64,000 nucleotides of DNA from Sphingobacterium sp. UT-1RO-CII-1. GTDB lineage: Bacteria; Bacteroidota; Bacteroidia; Sphingobacteriales; Sphingobacteriaceae. Position numbers and translations under genes: made by a program. Under the pieces are notes generated by a model, which was not told where the DNA came from, ran no database searches, and was given only the letters and a program-made list of their open reading frames with translations. Shown here one piece after another: positions 9,343 to 19,217 of the stretch. The stretch lies in assembly GCF_026711005.1 (NCBI RefSeq), contig NZ_JAPPVJ010000002.1, positions 496,001 to 560,000 of the forward strand, written 5' to 3'. Each line of letters starts with the position of its first letter. The first letter of the stretch is position 1.

Positions 9343-10527
9343 TTATACCTTCCGTAATAAAGCTGCAAACATACTATCTGCACCATGGGTATAGCCTGCT
9401 ATGGTCTCCATTTTTTCCACTGTCAGGCCATGCTCTTGAACTAGGTGCTTTACCACCTCTTCGTTCTCATCAGCAAAAACAGAGCAGGTAATATAAGTCA
9501 GTGTTCCCCCACTTTTAAGAAAAGGGATAGCATTGGAACAGATTGTCTTTTGAAGAGTAGTATAGGTACGAATTTGACTTTCGGAGAAGTCAAGCATAGC
9601 CTCAGGTGTCCTACCCCAAGTACCTGATCCCGAACAAGGAACATCTAAAACAACTCCATCAAAACGCTCTGCTCCTAAAACAGGAAAAGCATCCTTACTT
9701 AAGTCAATCACCTTTTTGCGGTATTCGTTTTTTATGCCCGCTTGCATAAAGCGTTCGTCCAAATTTCGCAAAATACTCAACCGTATATCCGACACCAAAA
9801 GATTAATATTCGGATATTTATCCAATAGCATCAATGACTTTCCTCCCGATGCGGCACATGCGTCCCACCATGCTCGCCCATTAGCAGCAGGAATAAAATC
9901 TATTGTCTGTTGCGACGATAAATCCTGAACCTCATAAAGCCCTTTAATTTTAGCCAAATCTTGCAATCTTGTTCCATTATCCAAACGGTAAGCATTGCCC
10001 TGCTCTCTTTTAAAAGCTATAGCATTTTGTGTCAGCTCTTTCTCTACTTTTTCTATAGCATCTGTCTGTACCCTAATAAATAGATCAGGTTGCTTCAAGT
10101 GCGAAAGTTCAAAGTTCCGTCTATCAATAGCGGCTGACAGCCTATCTGCAAGAGGGAAAAGATCCCCTTCAATAAGAAACCCTATTTGTTCTAAGAACCT
10201 AACTTTATCCCCAATAGATTTTCCCTGGTATGCTACCCATTCCGGTTGATACAAGCCTACCACATCACTTTTTTCTTCGCAGAGAAACTCGGCAATAGTA
10301 AGCTTAATTAGCTTTTCGGTATGCGATAACGCCTTCCCCAGCCTAAAATAATTATAACACAATCGGGATGCCGCTCTTCTATCCGAAGAGCCCATTTGTT
10401 TGTTAGCTTTATAAAATCGGGTCAGAAATCTTGAAAAAGGCTCATGATTATCATAAGCCTCTATCATACGTTCAAAATTTCGAACCTGTTGTTCTACTCT
10501 ACGCGGGTTAAAAACTGCAGCTGTCAT
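9343..10527 (-). CDS. RsmB/NOP-family SAM-dependent RNA m5C methyltransferase
   Basis: The 394-residue protein has a helical N-terminal RNA-binding part (to about 200) and a Rossmann methyltransferase domain. Visible motifs are the SAM loop DACAASGGKS (about 222-231), motif IV DVPCSGSGTWGR (C298 in the conserved PC pair) and motif VI TCSVFADENE (C348, the cysteine expected to attack C6 of cytosine). RsmB/NOP enzymes make 5-methylcytosine in rRNA or tRNA; the exact target cannot be fixed here. The start codon overlaps the stop of the upstream lipoprotein gene by 1 nt (TAATG), so it is translationally coupled in the guaA operon. Confidence 0.9.
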   Translation of the reverse strand: MTAAVFNPRRVEQQVRNFERMIEAYDNHEPFSRFLTRFYKANKQMGSSDRRAASRLCYNYFRLGKALSHTEKLIKLTIAEFLCEEKSDVVGLYQPEWVAYQGKSIGDKVRFLEQIGFLIEGDLFPLADRLSAAIDRRNFELSHLKQPDLFIRVQTDAIEKVEKELTQNAIAFKREQGNAYRLDNGTRLQDLAKIKGLYEVQDLSSQQTIDFIPAANGRAWWDACAASGGKSLMLLDKYPNINLLVSDIRLSILRNLDERFMQAGIKNEYRKKVIDLSKDAFPVLGAERFDGVVLDVPCSGSGTWGRTPEAMLDFSESQIRTYTTLQKTICSNAIPFLKSGGTLTYITCSVFADENEEVVKHLVQEHGLTVEKMETIAGYTHGADSMFAALLRKV

Positions 10528-11774
10528 TACTTCAATTGAAAGGACGTACCCTTATACACTTTAAAACTCACTCCCTTATTCGTATATCCCCACTGGTCGT
10601 TATGTTCAAAATCATAAGAATTAAAAATTCCTTCATACGATTCTTTAGTCAGGTGATCCACATAATTATATCCATGCTTATCAAGCAAACGACCAAAATA
10701 CTTCGCCGCATCATAACCTTTATACGAAAAATCTGAAGGCTGCACCGTGTAGCGTTGCAAATAAGCTTTATCAAAATCCCTCACATTAGCAGACCAAGCC
10801 TTCAAATGTCCTTCACTAGTAATTACAGGTTCAAAAGCGCTAAAATTGTCAAAATTGCTAAAATCGATACGATCCCAAAGTGGGTGTCCGTACAGTTTGA
10901 AAATATAATACTCTTCTAAGTTCTTAGCGGTTAAATTCCCCAACAACATGCGCAGACTATTTCTATCTGTAGTACCTGTCACTAAAAGATTTGCCCCTGT
11001 CCTTGTCAACACTTCATTAAGCTCAGCCGATGAATACACCTGCTCGATCTTAGCTGACGGTTTTTGCTTTTTGATAGCATTAAACATCTGCTCTAAAAAC
11101 TGTTTCCCATCATTATCCGATGTGTTATAAACTATAATAACGTCACCTTGTCTATAATCTTTAGCTACCTTTTCTGCTATAGTATTACTATGCACATCAA
11201 TTGACGGTGTCAAGGAAACCAGGTTGGGTATTCTAAAATCACTTGCTTTAGTAGCCGCTAACGGATTAATCTGTAAAACCTCTTTATTTCCATGGGCTTT
11301 TCCAAAAGAAGTAATTTCCTTTGGAAACACCGGTCCTACAATCAAGCTTGAATTGGCTATTTTCTCTGAAGCGGCTAGTGATGAAATGAAAGCTTCGTTA
11401 TCGCGTGAATCCAAAACATTCAGACCATAATATGTACCTGCTGCAGCTAATTCATCGAGCCCCATTTGGAAACCTTGATAGAAATCCAATGCCATCGCCG
11501 ACCTCTCCACATCCTGTCTAGATAGCATATTAGTATTCACCTGGTCCAATTGAAAAGGAAGCAGTAATGATATACTATTCTCTTTAAGCTTTTTAAGTCT
11601 AAAAGCTTCGGCTGCTGAAACTTTAACTTCCGTTTCCTTAGTTGTCTCTTCAGTTTTAGGTGTGCCTACACTTCCTGCCCGATGATCTGGCGATTTTAAA
11701 ACACCTACTTTTGGCGAGCAAGCACCAAAAGCAAGCGCCACTATTGCTATCCATAAAAATTTATTCCCACTCAA
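10527..11774 (-). CDS. Lipoprotein with periplasmic-binding-protein fold (LppC/ABC-substrate-binding-like)
   Basis: The best start is TTG at 11774, inside the 3' end of guaA. It yields [20 protein letters not shown], a proper lipoprotein signal with lipobox FGAC. The ATG further upstream (11846) would prefix 24 residues that are out-of-frame guaA sequence. The mature part (about 400 residues) looks like a type 1 periplasmic binding fold: [55 protein letters not shown] and [14 protein letters not shown]. Relatives include LppC, an activator of peptidoglycan synthases, and branched-chain amino acid binding proteins. No permease genes lie nearby, so transport is doubtful. Confidence 0.75.
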   Translation of the reverse strand: MSGNKFLWIAIVALAFGACSPKVGVLKSPDHRAGSVGTPKTEETTKETEVKVSAAEAFRLKKLKENSISLLLPFQLDQVNTNMLSRQDVERSAMALDFYQGFQMGLDELAAAGTYYGLNVLDSRDNEAFISSLAASEKIANSSLIVGPVFPKEITSFGKAHGNKEVLQINPLAATKASDFRIPNLVSLTPSIDVHSNTIAEKVAKDYRQGDVIIVYNTSDNDGKQFLEQMFNAIKKQKPSAKIEQVYSSAELNEVLTRTGANLLVTGTTDRNSLRMLLGNLTAKNLEEYYIFKLYGHPLWDRIDFSNFDNFSAFEPVITSEGHLKAWSANVRDFDKAYLQRYTVQPSDFSYKGYDAAKYFGRLLDKHGYNYVDHLTKESYEGIFNSYDFEHNDQWGYTNKGVSFKVYKGTSFQLK

Positions 11775-13311
11775 TTGTTGCTGGTGGTTTCGAACTAATA
11801 TCATACACAACCCTATTGATTCCTTTAACATGATTAATAATCTCATTAGAAATTTTTGCCAACAGATCGTAAGGCAGGTGAATCCAATCAGCGGTCATTC
11901 CGTCTAAGGAACCTACGGCACGCAACGCAACTACATGCTCATACGTACGTTCATCCCCCATAACTCCAACTGACTGTACCGGCAAAAATATAGTCCCCGC
12001 CTGCCATACTTTATCATACCAACCTGCTTCTTTCAGGTTACGGATATATATATCATCGGCCTCCTGTACAATGCGCACTTTATCTTCCGTAATATCTCCC
12101 AATATACGTATTGCCAACCCTGGTCCGGGGAACGGATGTCTTCCCAGTATTGCAGGGTCTACTCCTAATGTTTTTCCCACTCGACGCACCTCATCTTTAA
12201 ACAAAGCTTTTAATGGTTCTACGACCTTAAGCTTCATATAATCAGGCAGTCCGCCTACATTATGGTGCGACTTAATAGTAGCCGATGGTCCTTTAACTGA
12301 AATAGACTCTATAATATCTGGATAAATAGTCCCTTGTCCGAGCCATTTTGCTTCAATACCACTCGGTAATTCCTTTTGAATTTCTTTCGCTGCTTGATCA
12401 AAAGTATCGATAAAAGCATTACCAATAATTTTTCTCTTCTGCTCTGGTTCTGAGACTCCTGCTAAACGCCCGTAAAAAAGCTCTTTTGCATTCACTCCTT
12501 TAATATTCAAGCCCATAGACTTATACGAGTCCAGCACTTGCTCATACTCTCCTTTGCGCAACAACCCGTGGTCAACAAATACGCAATGTAAATTTTCACC
12601 AATAGCCTGATGCAATAAAACAGCTGCTACTGTAGAATCCACCCCACCTGATAAAGCCATGATAACATGATCGTTACCCAACTCTTCCTTAAGTGATGAA
12701 ACAGTCGTTTCTACAAAAGCATCCGAAGTCCAATCTTGCTCGCAACCGCATATATCAATAACAAAGTTCTTAATCAGGAGCAGCCCATCTGTACTGTGTG
12801 TTACTTCCGGATGAAACTGTATACCGTATGTCATGGTATCTTCTATCTGATAAGCCGCTACGCGCACTTTATCTGTACTTGCTATAATTTTAAAATTAGC
12901 AGGCACCTCCTTAATTGTATCCGCATGCGACATCCACACCTGTGATTGTACAGGTACCCCTTTCAATAAAGCGCTCGTTGTATCTACAAACTGAAGATTT
13001 GCACGTCCGTACTCTCTAATTTCAGATGGAGAAACCTCTCCTCCTAATTGTTGAGCTAAGTATTGTGCGCCATAGCATACAGCTAGAACAGGAAAGCGTT
13101 CCTGAATAGATTTAAAATCTATTTGAGGCGCATCTTCCTGACGCACAGAATACGGGCTACCTGAAAACACCACACCTTTCACAGATGAGTCAAAATCAGG
13201 CAACTTATTATAGGGATGAATTTCGCAGTAGACATTTAGCTCACGAACACGGCGTGCTATTAACTGTGTATATTGTGAGCCGAAATCAAGAATGATAATT
13301 TTTTCAGACAT
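11761..13311 (-). CDS. guaA: GMP synthase (glutamine-hydrolysing)
   Basis: The 516-residue product is a complete GuaA that converts XMP, ATP and glutamine to GMP. The N-terminal class I glutamine amidotransferase has its nucleophile in [10 protein letters not shown] (C79) and the His/Glu pair in GIQFHPEV (H167, E169). The ATP pyrophosphatase domain carries the P-loop [12 protein letters not shown] (SGGVDS 221-226), and the C-terminal dimerisation domain ends in the conserved [11 protein letters not shown]. The 3' end overlaps the start of the lipoprotein gene by 14 nt, forming an operon guaA-lipoprotein-methyltransferase. No purine riboswitch was recognised upstream. Confidence 0.97.
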   Translation of the reverse strand: MSEKIIILDFGSQYTQLIARRVRELNVYCEIHPYNKLPDFDSSVKGVVFSGSPYSVRQEDAPQIDFKSIQERFPVLAVCYGAQYLAQQLGGEVSPSEIREYGRANLQFVDTTSALLKGVPVQSQVWMSHADTIKEVPANFKIIASTDKVRVAAYQIEDTMTYGIQFHPEVTHSTDGLLLIKNFVIDICGCEQDWTSDAFVETTVSSLKEELGNDHVIMALSGGVDSTVAAVLLHQAIGENLHCVFVDHGLLRKGEYEQVLDSYKSMGLNIKGVNAKELFYGRLAGVSEPEQKRKIIGNAFIDTFDQAAKEIQKELPSGIEAKWLGQGTIYPDIIESISVKGPSATIKSHHNVGGLPDYMKLKVVEPLKALFKDEVRRVGKTLGVDPAILGRHPFPGPGLAIRILGDITEDKVRIVQEADDIYIRNLKEAGWYDKVWQAGTIFLPVQSVGVMGDERTYEHVVALRAVGSLDGMTADWIHLPYDLLAKISNEIINHVKGINRVVYDISSKPPATIEWE

Positions 13312-13502
13312 GCGACAAAGTTACGGATTAGTGCTGTATTTTTTTTAACGTTTTTAGACTAATTAGCCAAAAAAATTAAAGCTAATTTCAAACTAAAACT
13401 AGGCATATAGCTAAAACACAACAATTCACTTATAATCAAATTTTTATAAAAACAACAGCTCTAATAAAAGCTGCCCAACGGGTAATAATAACATCTTTAC
13501 GC

Positions 13503-14009
13503 TCACCGCCCCAACAGCTTTAACTCTTCATCCGAATACATTTTAGCACCTTTTAAATAATTGTAAATTAAGTCTTTCACCGAGTCATCTCTTAGTTTAT
13601 AAAGATTTTCGGTCAAATACCGTTTATCTTCCTCTACATTTCCTTTATACCCTAAATAACTCGGTATATAATACTGTATACACAAACGTATATAACGTAA
13701 TTCAACGCTATTTTGATCAGACTGAATGGCTTCTTCCAACATTTTGCGCCCACTTTTAAAATAACTCATTTTTTTAAAAGGATTGCCTGTATGGTTTGCC
13801 ATAAACATATGATATGCCGCTTCATACCCACGCTCCACCGATGAGTTTGCATGCTCTTCCAACTCTTTAAGATACCTCTGACACAAGTCCTTATCTTTAT
13901 GTCCGATCTTAAAATCACGTCTTATATCTGTCATCTCCAGATTCTGACCATTAGCCAAACTAAAAGAAAAAAATAAAGCTAAGGTTATTAAAGTTCTCAT
14001 TTTTAGCAT
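13503..14009 (-). CDS. Exported helical protein, unknown function
   Basis: The 168-residue product has a signal peptide (MLKMRTLITLALFFSFSLANG, cleavage near residue 21) and a helix-rich mature part with features of TPR-like repeats (YEAAYHMFMANHTGNPFKKMSYFKSGRKM, then LRYIRLCIQYYIPSYLGY). Small periplasmic proteins of this type recur in Sphingobacteriaceae and Flavobacteriaceae, but I know no function. The second methionine (residue 4) is an equally good start. It is a single gene between guaA and the divergent TPR/HTH gene. Confidence 0.7.
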   Translation of the reverse strand: MLKMRTLITLALFFSFSLANGQNLEMTDIRRDFKIGHKDKDLCQRYLKELEEHANSSVERGYEAAYHMFMANHTGNPFKKMSYFKSGRKMLEEAIQSDQNSVELRYIRLCIQYYIPSYLGYKGNVEEDKRYLTENLYKLRDDSVKDLIYNYLKGAKMYSDEELKLLGR

Positions 14010-14205
14010 AAATCAGTCGTTATATAAATATAATAACACAAATAACAAGCCAAATTATAGACTTTTCATTGTCCTTATCAAAATTCGTTTTCTCAGTAAG
14101 TTAAAGAAATTGAATTTCAACTTTTTAAGCGCTACCAAAAACTATATTCTTTACTATAGTAAAATACAATTTTAACTTTTATATCCTTACAAAAACTTAA
14201 AATAT

Positions 14206-14213
14206 TATATTTG
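14206..14213 (+). promoter_or_regulatory. -7-like TATATTTG immediately before the TPR/HTH gene
   Basis: TATATTTG matches TAnnTTTG exactly but ends only 3 nt before the ATG at 14217. If it is real, transcription would begin at or within the start codon and the mRNA would be leaderless; otherwise it is a chance match. Confidence 0.3.
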
Positions 14214-14216
14214 ACC

Positions 14217-15938
14217 ATGTTTCTACCTAGGCTGCTACCATCTATTTATACCATTCTAATTTTAATGGTTTTCCCTTCCCTCTATTTAGGAGCAAAACCA
14301 GCAGATTCTTTTACGCTAGATTCACTTATTAATAAAGCAAGACAACCTCATCACGACTTAGCAAGTTTCGAACGCACTTTCCAAAACTTAGCACAAAAAA
14401 TCACCCAACAAACGCCCAAGACGTTAGATATTATCCACAAAGTCCTATTAGCTGAAAAATACGCATATCAGTACGATGCTAAAAACAATCAAAGTACGCA
14501 ATTGTTTGAAGAGGCAATAGCACTGGCTGAAGAAACAAAAGACAAAAACCTCATCGCATGGGCCAACAACTCGTTCGGCTTTTACTACTACAGCTATTCA
14601 CAGCTCACAAAAGCTCTTCCATTATTTTTAAAAGTATCTAATATACTCGACGATCCGCAGACAGAACTTCTTATACAGCCTTGCGAAGTCTATGTAAAAA
14701 GCGCTTATTATTTCGGGAATATAGACGACCCCCAACGTGCTATTACCTATTTATCCAAAGCCTTGCCCTATGCTCCACTTAACACAAATACAGAAGCCAC
14801 TATCCGTTATGCAATAGGTGCTTACTATTTACAGGAGAACGATTTAGATCATGCCGAAAAGCACTTAATTGAAGCTAAGGATTTATCCTTAAAAATACAG
14901 GATGAGCTGCGTTATGCTAAAGCACTTGGCGACCTCGCTTCCATCTATGAAAAAAGAGGGCTTAACGAACTTGCCGAAACAATGCTTCTCGAAGATATTG
15001 AGATATCAGAGAGACTAGATGAGCAGCGCAACAAGATGTACGCCGAAATACAGCTGGCGAAAATCTATCTAAAAACCAACAAAATAACTGAAGCCAGTAC
15101 GACAATCCACAAAGCCTATACTTTTGCTAAGTCCAAGAGCTATTTAAAAGGTTATGAACAGGAAAGTATCGAAATAAAGTTACAGATCGCACAATTAACC
15201 GGTAATGAAAAAGACGAATTGCACGCTCTTAGAGAATTAAATATTTTAAAGCCTCAAGTTTCCATTGCAGACGGCGAGAATGCTTTGAGTAAAATTAACT
15301 GGGAGCTTCAAAAAAAAGAAGTCATCACTCAACTCGAAATCGAGAAAGCAAAAGTAGAAAGAGCTACTATCATCCGGTTAAGTTGGACTGCCATCAGTTT
15401 ATTACTTATTGTGGTCGTTATTTTACTTTTTTTCACCTACCGCCGGAAACTAAAGCTACAAACTTCAGAGTTTAACAGGAAGGTTCTTTCTATACAGATG
15501 GACAAATTAAATTCCGAGAAGAAACTAAAAGAGACCAACAATTCCCTGGCCTCCTTTAAATTGTTTTTACAAGAGCGCAATTTACAAATACAAAATTTAG
15601 AGAAAGAGCTGTCAAGTGCAAAAAAATCCAATGCCATAAGAGGGCAAGCCCACCATTACACCCTTAGCAAGCTACTTGACTCCCACCTGATGACGGACGA
15701 TAATTGGGCTCGATTCAAAACTTCCTTTGAGGAAGAGCTCCCTTCTTATTATCAGCTTGTCATCAACTCTTTACCGGATCTTACGGAATCAAACCTTCGC
15801 ATCCTATTGTTAACCAAACTGGGACTTAACAACACACAGATTGCCCATACGCTAGGTGTAACAGTCGATGCTATAAAAAAAGCTAAACAACGTCTAAGAA
15901 AGAAATACGGTCCTATTTCCCATCAATTTTTTCAATAA
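14217..15938 (+). CDS. Periplasmic TPR, single TM, coiled coil and cytoplasmic LuxR-like HTH protein
   Basis: The start is the ATG at 14217; a TTG two codons earlier is possible. Of 573 residues, the first 28 form a signal-like hydrophobic segment. TPR-like helices fill about 35-345, a transmembrane helix spans about 385-408, and a charged coiled coil follows to about 470. The C-terminal 45 residues hold a helix-turn-helix (LLLTKLGLNNTQIAHTLGVTVDAIKKAKQRLRKKYG) like sigma region 4/LuxR. This architecture is widespread in Bacteroidota and is taken as a one-component membrane regulator that reads a periplasmic signal. The target is unknown. The stop lies 1 nt from the convergent lplA stop. Confidence 0.8.
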   Translation: MFLPRLLPSIYTILILMVFPSLYLGAKPADSFTLDSLINKARQPHHDLASFERTFQNLAQKITQQTPKTLDIIHKVLLAEKYAYQYDAKNNQSTQLFEEAIALAEETKDKNLIAWANNSFGFYYYSYSQLTKALPLFLKVSNILDDPQTELLIQPCEVYVKSAYYFGNIDDPQRAITYLSKALPYAPLNTNTEATIRYAIGAYYLQENDLDHAEKHLIEAKDLSLKIQDELRYAKALGDLASIYEKRGLNELAETMLLEDIEISERLDEQRNKMYAEIQLAKIYLKTNKITEASTTIHKAYTFAKSKSYLKGYEQESIEIKLQIAQLTGNEKDELHALRELNILKPQVSIADGENALSKINWELQKKEVITQLEIEKAKVERATIIRLSWTAISLLLIVVVILLFFTYRRKLKLQTSEFNRKVLSIQMDKLNSEKKLKETNNSLASFKLFLQERNLQIQNLEKELSSAKKSNAIRGQAHHYTLSKLLDSHLMTDDNWARFKTSFEEELPSYYQLVINSLPDLTESNLRILLLTKLGLNNTQIAHTLGVTVDAIKKAKQRLRKKYGPISHQFFQ

Positions 15939-15939
15939 T

Positions 15940-16923
15940 TTACAGAAATAAATCGAGCAGTTCGGTTGTCGTAACCTTTCCGAAATATGCAGTCAGGTTT
16001 ATCCCCGATAAGAAAGGTAAAATATCTTCTTTTCTATGTTGTTTACCAATTAATTGTTTCTCTAATTCTTCAATAGGTCTAGAGGCAAAAAAGTCACCAT
16101 ATATTTTCGCTGCTTTAATCAGCCCCTTATCGACATCTAAATGCAACTCAATAAACCCAGCTGGCACTTTTATCGCTTTTTTAAAATTATAATTGGGTGA
16201 AAAACCATAATTCCATTCCCACGTACTATATTTATCCTCCACTAGTTTTTGAATAGCCTGCATATCCTCTTCTGTAAATGTATACAACTCCACTCCACTA
16301 TTACTTTTCACCATCTCTTCAATCAACTGCTCTTTTAACAAATCGAGCGTCATTCCTTGGGGTGTATACTCAATCAGGTTAGTAACCCGTGCGCGATTTG
16401 ATTTTACTGCTTTATCTACAAACTTTAGGGGATTTACTCGCAGCGCTTCACTGAGTACCTCCATATGCGAATCAAATAAGATGGTACCATGCTGTATCAT
16501 TTTACCGTTTTTCATCAACTTCGCATTACCACTAAACTTCTTACCGTCCACCAGCAGGTCATTTCTTCCCTCTAACTCCGCTGGCACTCCCATATTATTC
16601 AACATCTTAATGACAGGCTCTGTAAACTGCGAAAAATCCATAAAATCATTTTTACCTATCAAGGTATGAAAAGAGAAATTTAAATTCCCCAGATCATGAT
16701 AGACTGTTCCTCCACCCGATAAACGACGGACTACAGCAATATCATTTGCTTCTACATAATCCAAATTTATTTCAGCCAATGTATTCTGAAATTTCCCTAC
16801 AATAATAGAAGGCGCATTGACGTATAATAGGAACAGATCTTCTTCCGGATATTTATATAGCAAATACTCTTCGGATGCTATATTGAAATAAGCGTTATTT
16901 GAGGGTGAATCAATTATTATCAT
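15940..16923 (-). CDS. lplA: Lipoate-protein ligase
   Basis: The 327-residue protein has the LplA order: N-terminal catalytic domain with the substrate-binding RRLSGGGTVYHDLGNLNFSF, then the GRNDLLVDGKKFSGNAKL segment (family catalytic lysine region) and HGTILFDSHM, and an accessory C-terminal domain from about residue 245. It joins lipoate through lipoyl-AMP to the E2 subunits of 2-oxoacid dehydrogenases and to the glycine cleavage H protein. It is monocistronic, convergent with the TPR/HTH gene at its 3' end. The 280-bp upstream region contains a 10-bp-period repeat. Confidence 0.93.
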   Translation of the reverse strand: MIIIDSPSNNAYFNIASEEYLLYKYPEEDLFLLYVNAPSIIVGKFQNTLAEINLDYVEANDIAVVRRLSGGGTVYHDLGNLNFSFHTLIGKNDFMDFSQFTEPVIKMLNNMGVPAELEGRNDLLVDGKKFSGNAKLMKNGKMIQHGTILFDSHMEVLSEALRVNPLKFVDKAVKSNRARVTNLIEYTPQGMTLDLLKEQLIEEMVKSNSGVELYTFTEEDMQAIQKLVEDKYSTWEWNYGFSPNYNFKKAIKVPAGFIELHLDVDKGLIKAAKIYGDFFASRPIEELEKQLIGKQHRKEDILPFLSGINLTAYFGKVTTTELLDLFL

Positions 16924-17062
16924 AGCAAAAAGATTTTAGTACTATAAAAATAATAAGTTTTTCCGATTAGATACTTAAATGCTGGTTCTAAATATGTATT
17001 TTTACAATTGACCATCCAGACAGTCAGTTTACCAAAATTCTCTCCATCACCTATTCATTCCT

Positions 17063-17109
17063 ACTCCGCCAAAGTCCGTCAATATACGTGATAGTCCGTG
17101 TAAGTCCGT
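17063..17109. repeat. 10-bp-phased repeats of AGTCCGT upstream of lplA
   Basis: The heptamer AGTCCGT occurs at 17073, 17093 and 17103. Weaker versions fill the same register at 17063 (ACTCCGC) and 17083 (TATACGT), so five units follow with exact 10-bp spacing, one helical turn. It lies 140-185 bp upstream of lplA and downstream of cstA. Confidence 0.55.
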
Positions 17110-17152
17110 CATATTCTTGGCTTAACTCCTGCTAAACCCTAGCTTAAACTGT

Positions 17153-17169
17153 ACTACACTATGTGTAGT
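17153..17169. repeat. Inverted repeat between cstA and lplA
   Basis: ACTACAC (17153-17159) and GTGTAGT (17163-17169) form a 7-bp hairpin with a 3-nt loop, 35 nt after the cstA stop on the minus strand. It may end cstA transcription, although no T run follows. Confidence 0.4.
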
Positions 17170-17204
17170 CAAAAATCAGCAAAAATACTAGGCATCCGTC
17201 AGCC

Positions 17205-19046
17205 TTAACGTTCTACCAACTCTTTTACCGCTTCTCCATAATAGTCTACATAACTTTCGTTCTTTCTCAACAGCTGTCTCCATTTCTTAAATGCGCCAAT
17301 AAAAACTATAAACATCAATAGCATTGCCAGTACCGCCAAGCTAGCTAGCAAATAATCTCCTGCCGGTAAATAGATATCAACGACCTGCAGGTAGCCTGCC
17401 CAAAACGTAATCACGGCCATGAACACCCCCGGTATTGCGGCGCACAGTGCATACTTACCCCTATTTATACGAATCAACATCGTTGTACATACGATTAAGC
17501 CGCAAGCTGCTAAAAGTTGATTACTTATACCAAACAAGGGCCATATACTACTAACGTTTCCTGTAAAAACTAAGTAGCCCCATGAAAAAGTAAACAGAAA
17601 ACTACACAATACGATCCCAGGGATCCAGCTCTTATTTTGAAACTGAGGAATAAATCCCCCGATCATTTCTTGCAAAAAATAACGTCCCACACGTGTTCCT
17701 GCATCGATTGCTGTCAAAATGAAAACTGCTTCAAACATAATGGCAAAATTATACCAGTAGGCCATCAGCTGATCCATAAAAGGTATGCTATTAAAGATAT
17801 GCGCCATACCTACAGCTAAAGAAACCGCTCCTCCTGTTCGGCCCTGCAAATCCACTCCAATCTTCTCACTAAAGTACGGCAGGTCAACCATAGCTAGGCT
17901 GGGGTTAGCTGCCAAAAAATCGTTATATAAATGTGTGGGTGTATTAATTGCGAAATAATCTCCGGGCACCAATGTACAAGCTGCTATCAAAGCCATTAAT
18001 GCAACAAAACCTTCAACCAACATAGCCCCGTAGCCCACAAAAAGAATATCTTTCTCATTTCCTATCATTTTAGGCGTAGTACCTGTTGCAATAATAGCAT
18101 GGAACCCTGATATAGCACCACAGGCTATCACAATAAAAATAAAAGGTAATACCGGTCCACCGATCACCGGCCCGCCGCCATTAATAAAACTCGTGAGCGC
18201 GGGCATCTCCATACTCGGGTTTACAAAAATAATGCCCACTGCCAACATCAGTATAGTTCCTATTTTCAGGTAAGTTGACAAATAATCTCGAGGCACAAGC
18301 AATAACCACATCGGCAGCACAGAAGCCAAGAAGCCGTACACCGCTATTGCTATAGAAATGGTAGATACCTTCCAATTAAACAGATTACTGATGTAGTCTA
18401 CTTCCATCAAACTATGGCCACCTATTATTCCTACCACTAGCAACACCCCGCCCAGCACACTTGCCAAAAGCACACTATCCTTACGGTAGCGCATAATCAG
18501 TCCCATAAGAATAGCAATAGGCATGGTCATAATCACGGTAAAAAGCGACCAAGGAGCTTCATGCATAGCGCTAATACATGCCAGTGATAAACCGGCTAGT
18601 GTGAGAATCAAAATAAACAATATCGCTACACCTGCTACCAGTCCTGTCGTTTGGCCTATCTCTTTTGCAGCGATACTGGCTAAACTTTCTCCTTTATGAC
18701 GTATAGAGGCAAACAACACCAACATATCATGCACGCCACCGCCTAAAACACACCCAATCAATATCCACAGTGTTCCGGGTAAGTACCCAAATTGGGCAGC
18801 CAGCACCGGTCCGACCAACGGCCCTGCTGCTGCTATAGCGGCAAAGTGGTGGCCAAAAAGTACATTTTTATTCGTAGCTACATAGTCCTGTCCATCAGCA
18901 AACTCATAAGCTGGAGTTGTGTTTCTTGCATTCAGCCGAAGTACTTTATGCGCAATAAATATCCCATAAAACCTATACCCTATCGCCAGCAATAGTAAGG
19001 CTACAAATACCAAAGTCAGCGCACTAACATTGTCTAAAAAATTCAT
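17205..19046 (-). CDS. cstA: Carbon starvation protein CstA (peptide/pyruvate transporter family)
   Basis: The 613-residue polytopic membrane protein carries the CstA signature in its N-terminal third: NKNVLFGHHFAAIAAAGPL, GPVLAAQFGYLPGTLWILIG and GGGVHDMLVLFASIRHKGES, then FHAIIATGTTPKMI and AIDAGTRVGRY. Some 15 hydrophobic helices are visible. CstA proteins take up peptides or pyruvate and are induced when preferred carbon sources run out. The N-terminal motif block starts about 55 residues in, as usual. Neighbouring PUL genes suggest a shared role in scavenging carbon, but it is probably a separate transcription unit. Confidence 0.93.
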   Translation of the reverse strand: MNFLDNVSALTLVFVALLLLAIGYRFYGIFIAHKVLRLNARNTTPAYEFADGQDYVATNKNVLFGHHFAAIAAAGPLVGPVLAAQFGYLPGTLWILIGCVLGGGVHDMLVLFASIRHKGESLASIAAKEIGQTTGLVAGVAILFILILTLAGLSLACISAMHEAPWSLFTVIMTMPIAILMGLIMRYRKDSVLLASVLGGVLLVVGIIGGHSLMEVDYISNLFNWKVSTISIAIAVYGFLASVLPMWLLLVPRDYLSTYLKIGTILMLAVGIIFVNPSMEMPALTSFINGGGPVIGGPVLPFIFIVIACGAISGFHAIIATGTTPKMIGNEKDILFVGYGAMLVEGFVALMALIAACTLVPGDYFAINTPTHLYNDFLAANPSLAMVDLPYFSEKIGVDLQGRTGGAVSLAVGMAHIFNSIPFMDQLMAYWYNFAIMFEAVFILTAIDAGTRVGRYFLQEMIGGFIPQFQNKSWIPGIVLCSFLFTFSWGYLVFTGNVSSIWPLFGISNQLLAACGLIVCTTMLIRINRGKYALCAAIPGVFMAVITFWAGYLQVVDIYLPAGDYLLASLAVLAMLLMFIVFIGAFKKWRQLLRKNESYVDYYGEAVKELVER

Positions 19047-19164
19047 CGAAATTAAGGTTTACGTATTAGTCTCTATGTATTAACTGTTTAAATATAAGAA
19101 TACTAATACTATTTCAGGTACTATTCTACAATATTCTCGACATTTCACAACAATATGCCAAAAA

Positions 19165-19210
19165 GAACAAAAAAGTCTGAGGAGCATTAGTCTACCTATT
19201 GCCCCTCAAA
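19165..19210 (-). terminator. Terminator of PUL1 (downstream of the 832-residue protein gene)
   Basis: On the minus strand GAGGGGCA (19207-19200) pairs with TGCTCCTC (19186-19179) with one G-T pair. It is followed by GACTTTTTTG, a T run typical of intrinsic termination. It lies just after the stop at 19218. Confidence 0.65.
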
Positions 19211-19217
19211 CTCTTTA

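Noticed and set aside
11775-11846. Upstream extension of the lipoprotein gene to ATG 11846
   Set aside because: The extra 24 residues are an out-of-frame reading of guaA and would bury the lipoprotein signal.
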